In this document: positions 59,069 through 64,000 of the stretch, in pieces
Numbering within the stretch: the first letter of the stretch is position 1
Layout of the letters: each line of letters opens with the position of its first letter
Source: Weissella hellenica
GTDB lineage: Bacteria > Bacillota > Bacilli > Lactobacillales > Lactobacillaceae
Assembly: GCF_005405545.1 (NCBI RefSeq)
Contig: NZ_BJEG01000001.1
Location: 1 to 64,000, forward strand
DNA length: 64,000 nucleotides
Direction of reading: 5' to 3'
Program-made: the position numbers and the translations under genes
Notes under the pieces: model-generated
The model's database searches: none
Seen by the model: the letters and a program-made list of their open reading frames with translations, nothing else
What the model was told of the DNA's origin: nothing

Positions 59069-59767
59069 TTATGATAAATTATCCATAGCATCATTTAATA
59101 ACTGGTCAACGGTAATGTTACCGTGACTTGTCGCATGGCCCTTTACCCAAATGAAAGATAGCCGCGTAGCGAGCGGCGGTATTAAGGCATAAATTTGCTG
59201 CCAAGCATCTAGATTAGCAATTTCACCAGAGCTTTTATGCCAATTATTATCTGCCCAGTTATACATCCAATTTGTGGCACTATCTAATACATATTTTGAA
59301 TCACTGACAATAGTAATTGGGGCTGAAACTTTAGCTGCCTGTAAAAGCGCATTAATCAGGGCTAAAATTTCCATTTCATTATTTGTGCGCCCAAAATAGG
59401 CGCCACTATCGGTGAAAACTGGATCGGTTAGGTTAGAACCATGATAAATAGCAATTGCCCAACCGGCTTTATCACTAGCTTTGACATGACCACCAGCTAC
59501 GTTGCCAGTATTACGGCTACCGCCATCAGTGAAAATATAATATTGATGAGGATCGGCTTTGAATTGACCATTATAAGCCGTTGTGTACTGACGTGATGGA
59601 TCATTTTGTACAGCTACTTGAGAGTTAAACCAAGCTTGTGCTTCAGCTTGCGTTGCAAAGCCTTTAAATTTTGGTGCAGGTTTTGTGCGTGTATAAGCTT
59701 GGACTTGTGACCAAGGTTTTGTGTAAAGGCCTTCGTATTGATTACCGACAATGGCGTAAGTTTTCAT
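59069..59767 (-). CDS. rnhA: Ribonuclease H1 with N-terminal viroplasmin domain
   Basis: The 232-residue protein has an N-terminal RNA/DNA-hybrid-binding viroplasmin domain (YAIVGNQYEGLYTKPWSQVQ, then KFKGFATQAEAQAWF) and an RNase H1 catalytic domain (about 75-230). Active-site carboxylates appear in FTDGGSRNTG, NNEMEIL, SDSKYVL and LLNDAMD. It removes RNA from RNA-DNA hybrids. The gene is single. Confidence 0.93.
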   Translation of the reverse strand: MKTYAIVGNQYEGLYTKPWSQVQAYTRTKPAPKFKGFATQAEAQAWFNSQVAVQNDPSRQYTTAYNGQFKADPHQYYIFTDGGSRNTGNVAGGHVKASDKAGWAIAIYHGSNLTDPVFTDSGAYFGRTNNEMEILALINALLQAAKVSAPITIVSDSKYVLDSATNWMYNWADNNWHKSSGEIANLDAWQQIYALIPPLATRLSFIWVKGHATSHGNITVDQLLNDAMDNLS

Positions 59768-59837
59768 AGTAAATCAGCTATCCTTAATCATAAATTTTAT
59801 GACTTAATCATAACGTATTTATCGATATAGTGCCAAG

Positions 59838-59882
59838 TTGACAGTTAATATTGTTTTAGTGTAGTATAACAGTGCGACACTG
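59838..59882 (+). promoter_or_regulatory. Promoter and operator of the GntR-ABC operon
   Basis: TTGACA (59838-59843) and TAGTAT (59862-59867) are 18 bp apart. Just downstream is the perfect palindrome CAGTG-CGA-CACTG (59870-59882), with an outer AGTGT/ACACT match. A GntR regulator is the first gene, so autorepression here is likely. Confidence 0.72.
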
Positions 59883-59894
59883 AAAGGAGCTAAC

Positions 59895-60266
59895 ATGGAA
59901 TTTAGTTCGAATCAACCGATTTATTTACAAGTTGCAACTTGGCTAGAACAACAAATTATGGCAGGTACGTATCAAGCTGGTCGTAAGATACCGGGGGTAC
60001 GTGATTTAGCAGTAACACTAATTGTTAGTACACGAACTGTGCAAAACGCGATTAACCAATTAGTTGAAAATGGCTTAGTTGTTACAAAACGTGGGCAAGG
60101 TAATTTTGTTACTGAAGATCCGACGAAAATTAGCATTATAAGAGCAGATAAAAAAATTGATATAACCAAACAATATATTGATAATGTGATACACGTTGCG
60201 CAAATTAGTGAAATACCTGAACTAGTTGCGCATGCTATTGCTAAATATGAAGAAACACAATTATAG
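59895..60266 (+). CDS. GntR-family regulator (YtrA type)
   Basis: The 123-residue protein has the GntR winged helix (QPIYLQVATWLEQQIMAGTY; TRTVQNAINQLVENGLVVTKRGQGNFV, given in part) and only a short helical C-terminus, as in the YtrA subfamily, which represses linked ABC transporter operons responding to cell-wall antibiotics. It starts the operon GntR-ATPase-permease and lies 12 bases from a palindromic operator. Confidence 0.9.
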   Translation: MEFSSNQPIYLQVATWLEQQIMAGTYQAGRKIPGVRDLAVTLIVSTRTVQNAINQLVENGLVVTKRGQGNFVTEDPTKISIIRADKKIDITKQYIDNVIHVAQISEIPELVAHAIAKYEETQL

Positions 60267-60275
60267 GGAGGCATA

Positions 60276-60983
60276 ATGTTACAGGTAAATAATTTACATT
60301 ATACAAAAAACCGGCATGTTATACTACGAGGCCTAAGCTTTACTATTCCAGAAAATCGTACTGTGGCTTTATTAGGTGAAAATGGCGTTGGGAAAACAAC
60401 GTTAATGCGATTAATTGCCGGCTTGATTGAACCTAATCCACATTCAGACATTATGATTGATGGTGTTATGGGTGCAACGATTAAGTTGAAATTGTCATAT
60501 GTTTCAACGTTGAGCTGGACTAACAATTATGATCGTGTGAGTGATGTTGTGGCCTATTTTAAAATGGGATATCCGGATTTTAATGAAGGGCGTATGGCAG
60601 AATTAATTAAATTTATGCGTATTGATCATAGTCAGCGCATTGCCAAATTATCTACTGGAACGATTGAAAAATTATTGATTGCCTTGACTATTTCACGAGA
60701 CACATCAGTTTATTTATTAGATGAACCTTTTGGGGGCGTTGACGTATTAGCACGCAAAAAAATTATGCAATCATTGTTACACTGGTTACCAGAAGATGCG
60801 ACTGTATTGGTATCAACACATTATATTCAAGAAATTGAGAGTTTAGTTGATGATGCACTTATTCTAAAAGATGGCCGCTTGTTGGCTTATCAATCTGTTG
60901 AAGATATTCGCCAAACAGAGGGCTTGTCGTTAGAACAATACTATACGCAACTATATATTGAGGATAATGGGGGGCGCGAATAA
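60276..60983 (+). CDS. ABC transporter ATP-binding protein
   Basis: The 235-residue ATPase has Walker A LLGENGVGKTT (about residue 34) and Walker B VYLLDEPFGGVD. The signature is LSTGT instead of LSGGQ, a degenerate form seen in YtrB/BcrA-like exporters under GntR control. The first bases follow the GntR gene by nine; its stop overlaps the permease start. It probably powers export or membrane protection with the next gene. Confidence 0.88.
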   Translation: MLQVNNLHYTKNRHVILRGLSFTIPENRTVALLGENGVGKTTLMRLIAGLIEPNPHSDIMIDGVMGATIKLKLSYVSTLSWTNNYDRVSDVVAYFKMGYPDFNEGRMAELIKFMRIDHSQRIAKLSTGTIEKLLIALTISRDTSVYLLDEPFGGVDVLARKKIMQSLLHWLPEDATVLVSTHYIQEIESLVDDALILKDGRLLAYQSVEDIRQTEGLSLEQYYTQLYIEDNGGRE

Positions 60984-61696
60984 TGTTAAAAAATACACGG
61001 CTCTTTAAAATTTTTGCTAAAGATTCAATGAATCATGCGTTGTTTATTACTGGTATTGGTGCAGTGGTCGCAATACTGATTATTATTTGGCAATTATTAC
61101 CCTTTGTACCCCATAATACGTTAATGGCTGATGGTGGGAAAATTACTGCATTTAAAGATCGCGTTATTATATTTGAAGGTGTTTTAGCCTTTTTGATCGC
61201 TTTAGTTTTAGGTGCGCGGATGTTTATTTCATCTGCTAAATCATGGAATAAATCAAAATATGTTTTGTTACCAGCACGTATTGATCAATTGGTGATTTGG
61301 AATCTGGTTGGTCGGTTTATTGTGAATATTTTTGCCATGATGGTTACGGGTATTGTTTTTTTGGGATTAGAATGGTTGATGAATTCAAACTATCATGATG
61401 AGATTATGGATATCTTAACCTCTGTTACGATATATCATGTCGGCGCTTTTTTTGATGGTATAATTTCATTATATTTATTTGTGAATTTAGCGGTGGTAAC
61501 GAATAACTGGTTAATGGGTTTCGTGAGTGATAAATGGCAACAACGCGCAAAAATATTTGGTCTAATTTTAATGATTTTTATTCTGGGTTATGGCTTATCA
61601 TGGGTACCTGATAGCTGGATTGTAGATATTATTGCTGATATTGGTATGCTAGGGTTAATTTGGTATTTGTTGAGATATCACAATGAAGCAAAATAA
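60983..61696 (+). CDS. ABC transporter membrane subunit
   Basis: The 237-residue protein has about six hydrophobic helices (near 17-38, 60-80, 105-130, 145-170, 190-205 and 215-232) and no recognisable enzymatic domain. Overlap with the ATPase gene by one base and length identify it as the permease of a GntR-type ABC system. The exported or sensed compound is unknown. Confidence 0.8.
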   Translation: MLKNTRLFKIFAKDSMNHALFITGIGAVVAILIIIWQLLPFVPHNTLMADGGKITAFKDRVIIFEGVLAFLIALVLGARMFISSAKSWNKSKYVLLPARIDQLVIWNLVGRFIVNIFAMMVTGIVFLGLEWLMNSNYHDEIMDILTSVTIYHVGAFFDGIISLYLFVNLAVVTNNWLMGFVSDKWQQRAKIFGLILMIFILGYGLSWVPDSWIVDIIADIGMLGLIWYLLRYHNEAK

Positions 61697-61768
61697 CTCA
61701 TTAAGCAAGATCGCATTTTATAAAGGCCTGTTTTTAGAGTTAGTTTAGGTCATCAAAATTTGAATATC

Positions 61769-61803
61769 AAAAAAGACATGTTAATGATTAGCATGTCTTT
61801 TTT
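61769..61803 (+). terminator. Intrinsic terminator
   Basis: AAAAGACATG and CATGTCTTTT form a perfect stem around TTAATGATTAG, followed by T residues, between the ABC operon and the flavodoxin operon. Confidence 0.9.
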
Positions 61804-61804
61804 G

Positions 61805-61835
61805 TTGCTTTGGAGTTAACTCTAAGGTATATACT
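61805..61835 (+). promoter_or_regulatory. MerR-type promoter of the flavodoxin operon
   Basis: TTGCTT (61805-61810) and TATACT (61830-61835) are 19 bp apart, with the palindrome GAGTTAACTC (61813-61822) in the spacer. The sequence resembles the AdhR operator of B. subtilis. The operon ends with a MerR gene, which should bind here. Confidence 0.82.
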
Positions 61836-61891
61836 TCGAGTAATGATGATCTATAAAAGGCAATATTTAATTTAGAAAGGAAATTTCGTAT

Positions 61892-62407
61892 ATGACAAAA
61901 ACACTTATTGTATTTTATTCGCGATCGGGTAATACGAAAGAGGTTGCTGAATTAATTCAAGCTATGGTTGGTGGCGACCTTATACGTATAGAAACACGCG
62001 AACGTCGTCCTACTAATTATCGAGAAGAAGTTGCTAAAAATCAGTTAGAACAAGAAACGCATTTTCTGCCTGAAATTGCGACTAAAATTGATAACTTTGA
62101 TGAGTATCAAAATGTTTTCATTGGCACACCTACTTGGAATATGGCTTTACCACAGGCGATGGTTTCGTTTTTAAAAGAATATGATTTTTCTGGAAAGGTT
62201 ATTTTGCCATTTAATACCAATGGTGGGTATGGCGTGGGCAGCACTTTTAATCAAATTGAAGCCAATATTAACGATGCAAAGATAACACCAGGGTTTTACA
62301 CAAAAGGTGGTGAAGAAAGTAAGGGCATTTTATTTACAATTAAAGGTAGCTATAGAGATAGTATATTAGTGCAATTAGATAAATGGGTAAAACAAAATTA
62401 TAAATAA
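61892..62407 (+). CDS. Flavodoxin-like protein
   Basis: The 171-residue protein has the FMN phosphate loop YSRSGNTKEVA (residues 9-19) and the GTPTWNMALPQAMVSFL segment of flavodoxin-like oxidoreductases. It carries electrons or reduces small molecules with bound FMN. It is the first gene of the operon flavodoxin-AKR-MerR behind a MerR-type promoter, which suggests an electrophile or aldehyde response. Confidence 0.9.
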   Translation: MTKTLIVFYSRSGNTKEVAELIQAMVGGDLIRIETRERRPTNYREEVAKNQLEQETHFLPEIATKIDNFDEYQNVFIGTPTWNMALPQAMVSFLKEYDFSGKVILPFNTNGGYGVGSTFNQIEANINDAKITPGFYTKGGEESKGILFTIKGSYRDSILVQLDKWVKQNYK

Positions 62408-62438
62408 TACGGATTGATTAAATGAGGAGGATGTTAAA

Positions 62439-63293
62439 ATGAATAATTCAGTAAAATTAAATGAACAAACAGAAATACCAAATCTAGGCTTTGGTGTTTA
62501 TCAAATAACTGATCAAAACGAAGCAAAACAAGCTGTACTTGATGCGATTGATCAAGGTTATCGTTTAATTGATACTGCTGCTAGTTATGGCAATGAACAT
62601 GCAGTGGGTGAAGCAATTAAAGCATCGAATGTAGCTCGTGAAGATTTATTGATTACTTCAAAACTTTGGGTGGATGACACAGGTTATGAAGCTACGAGAC
62701 AAGCTATTAAGGATTCGCTTGAAAGATTGCAACTTAATTACCTGGATTTGTTTTTAATTCACCAACCTTATGGTGATATTTTTGGTTCATGGCGTGCAAT
62801 GAACGAAGCAAAAGAAGCCGGGTTAATTAAGTCTATTGGTGTTTCTAATTTTTCAATTGCTCAAATTACTAATTTGGCGGAATTTAGTGGTGTAAAACCT
62901 GATATTAACCAAATTGAAGTTAATCCATTTAATCAGAATACTGAAGCCGTAGCATATCTAAAAAATTATGGTGTTAAAGTAGAAGCGTGGGCACCATTTG
63001 CCGAAGGAAAAAATGAGCTATTTACTAATGAAAAACTTCAAAAAATTGCAGATAATCATGGTAAGTCAATTGCACAAGTTGTGCTACACTGGATAGTACA
63101 ACGTGGTATCGTACCGGTTTCTAAGTCAACTAAGCCAGAACGTATGGCTCAAAATCTAAATGTATTAAATTTTGAATTGACTAATGAAGAGATGGCTACA
63201 ATTGCACAATTAGATACTGGTGAAAGCCAATTTTTCTCACATGAGGATCCTGATATGATTACTTGGATGGCTCACCGTAAAGTTGAAAAATAA
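62439..63293 (+). CDS. Aldo/keto reductase
   Basis: The 284-residue TIM-barrel NADPH reductase has the catalytic tetrad Asp and Tyr (DTAASYGNE), Lys (SKLW) and His (LIHQP), and the cofactor-binding IVPVSKSTKPERM. It reduces aldehydes and ketones such as methylglyoxal. A strong ribosome site (GAGGAGG) precedes it. It lies 31 bases after the flavodoxin gene. Confidence 0.93.
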   Translation: MNNSVKLNEQTEIPNLGFGVYQITDQNEAKQAVLDAIDQGYRLIDTAASYGNEHAVGEAIKASNVAREDLLITSKLWVDDTGYEATRQAIKDSLERLQLNYLDLFLIHQPYGDIFGSWRAMNEAKEAGLIKSIGVSNFSIAQITNLAEFSGVKPDINQIEVNPFNQNTEAVAYLKNYGVKVEAWAPFAEGKNELFTNEKLQKIADNHGKSIAQVVLHWIVQRGIVPVSKSTKPERMAQNLNVLNFELTNEEMATIAQLDTGESQFFSHEDPDMITWMAHRKVEK

Positions 63294-63304
63294 GGCGAAA
63301 AACA

Positions 63305-63697
63305 ATGAATGTGAAAGAAGCGAGTGAAAAAACTGGCGTATCTACTGATACAATTAGGTATTATGAAAAAGAAGGATTAATTCCAAAGATTACCCGTAAT
63401 AATGTTGGCAATCGTGATATTGATGAAAGGATTATTCGTCGTATCAATTTTGCTAAACAAATGCGTGATGCCGGTATGTCAATTAAGGCACTGAAAGAAT
63501 ATACTGATTTAGTTGATGATGCTGAGGATAATACCGAAAAGCAAAAGAAAATTCTGCGTGAGCAAATTAATGCTATGCAGGAACGGAAAGATGATATTGA
63601 TTTTGCTATTGCGCATTTAGAATATAAATTAGCTCACTACGATGATCACATGAAGAGAACTGAAGAAGAACTTCATGAATTAGAAAATAACAATTAA
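63305..63697 (+). CDS. MerR-family regulator (AdhR-like)
   Basis: The 130-residue protein has the MerR winged helix (EASEKTGVSTDTIRYYEKEG) and a long coiled coil (about 80-125). No cysteine is present, so it does not use the Cys sensing of B. subtilis AdhR, though it sits in the same kind of aldehyde-linked operon. It starts 11 bases after the reductase gene and probably activates the promoter at 61805. Confidence 0.9.
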   Translation: MNVKEASEKTGVSTDTIRYYEKEGLIPKITRNNVGNRDIDERIIRRINFAKQMRDAGMSIKALKEYTDLVDDAEDNTEKQKKILREQINAMQERKDDIDFAIAHLEYKLAHYDDHMKRTEEELHELENNN

Positions 63698-63730
63698 ATA
63701 TATGAAAGTTGTCACTTAAAAACTTTTGCC

Positions 63731-63767
63731 AAAAAGAACATGTTGTTGATAGATGTGTTCTTTTTTC
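63731..63767 (+). terminator. Intrinsic terminator after the MerR operon
   Basis: AAAAGAACA and TGTTCTTTT pair across about 13 bases, with a long T-run. Confidence 0.85.
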
Positions 63768-63810
63768 GTGTTTATTTTTTGATTACGTCGTTTAGCAAAT
63801 TTAGTCATAA

Positions 63811-63842
63811 AAAAATACCCAAAAACAAAATTTTTGGGTACT
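63811..63842. terminator. Terminator of the gene at the right edge
   Basis: TACCCAAAAA and TTTTTGGGTA form a perfect stem around CAAAA. On the minus strand it is followed by TTTTTT and would end the partial gene at 63867. Confidence 0.88.
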
Positions 63843-63866
63843 CATTTGCGGTAAAATGTTATTCAA

Positions 63867-64000
63867 TCAAATTGCACCAATGTGTGTTAATTTATGATCT
63901 AAATGACTAAATATAAAGCGATCAGCGTAACCAACGAATAATCCTTGGAAGAAGAATGAAAAGAGGGTACCGATATTTAATGCCACGATTTCGCCAGAAG
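63867..64000 (-). CDS. C-terminal end of a membrane protein (partial)
   Basis: Reading in from the right edge on the minus strand, an open frame gives SGEIVALNIGTLFSFFFQGL, then FVGYADRFIFSHLDHKLTHIGAI and a TGA stop. The hydrophobic stretch suggests a membrane helix near the C-terminus. It faintly resembles the last helix of YczE/YyaS-type proteins, which I cannot confirm. The gene continues beyond the window. Confidence 0.55.
   Translation of the reverse strand, partial: SGEIVALNIGTLFSFFFQGLFVGYADRFIFSHLDHKLTHIGAI

Overview
The window is a low-GC Gram-positive chromosome segment carrying the replication origin. The gene set (split-strand genes around dnaA, T-box leaders, TPP and Mn riboswitches, NEAT heme proteins, MerR-controlled oxidoreductases, no tRNA or rRNA seen) fits the Lactobacillales. 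The Leuconostoc/Weissella branch of the Lactobacillaceae is my best guess, from protein resemblance only.

Layout. 0-4.3 kb: an Rgg-like regulator, an MMPL exporter broken by a frameshift, and its divergent TetR regulator. 4.3-7.1 kb: a P-type ATPase with an in-frame stop, behind a yybP-ykoY (Mn2+) riboswitch. 7.2-11.2 kb: metQ-metI-metN and a short-chain dehydrogenase behind two tandem T-box leaders. 11.3-23.6 kb: the oriC block gyrA-gyrB-recF-yaaA-dnaN-dnaA (leftward), then rpmH-rnpA-yidC-lepB (rightward), with DnaA boxes on both sides of dnaA. 23.8-32.1 kb: a TIM-barrel protein, then a heme-acquisition operon (giant multi-NEAT protein, small NEAT protein, binding protein, FecCD-type permease, ATPase). 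32.3-36.9 kb: ktrA, a T-box-controlled amino acid permease, an XRE membrane regulator, a GNAT enzyme and a DUF368 protein. 37-41.4 kb: two tandem TPP riboswitches ahead of thiS-thiF-thiG, an M20 amidohydrolase and a DAACS symporter. 41.4-44.3 kb: a MerR regulator with SDR, hydrolase and acetyltransferase genes.

44.4-53.9 kb is a defence island. It holds a type I restriction-modification locus whose hsdS gene is followed by two extra target-recognition cassettes (one inverted) and a tyrosine recombinase, i.e. an invertible specificity switch. Next is an Mrr-like endonuclease and the 5' remnant of a probable fic gene; unusual alternating purine-pyrimidine palindromes precede both and recur after the remnant. 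54-56.6 kb: a formate/nitrite-family channel with a long terminator-bearing leader, a decayed rlmH, and a 0.6-kb cluster of DnaA boxes 35 kb from dnaA. 56.6-64 kb: ktrB, a HAD phosphatase, rnhA, a GntR-ABC operon, and a flavodoxin/aldo-keto reductase/MerR operon with a textbook 19-bp-spacer MerR promoter.

Recurring themes: (1) RNA control is heavy (three T-boxes, two TPP riboswitches, one Mn riboswitch, one unexplained attenuator-like leader). (2) Several genes are broken (MMPL exporter, P-type ATPase, rlmH, fic remnant). (3) Three proteins that are normally lipoproteins (MetQ, the heme-binding protein, YidC) all lack the lipobox cysteine and keep a membrane anchor instead. KtrA and KtrB, usually partners, are encoded 24 kb apart.
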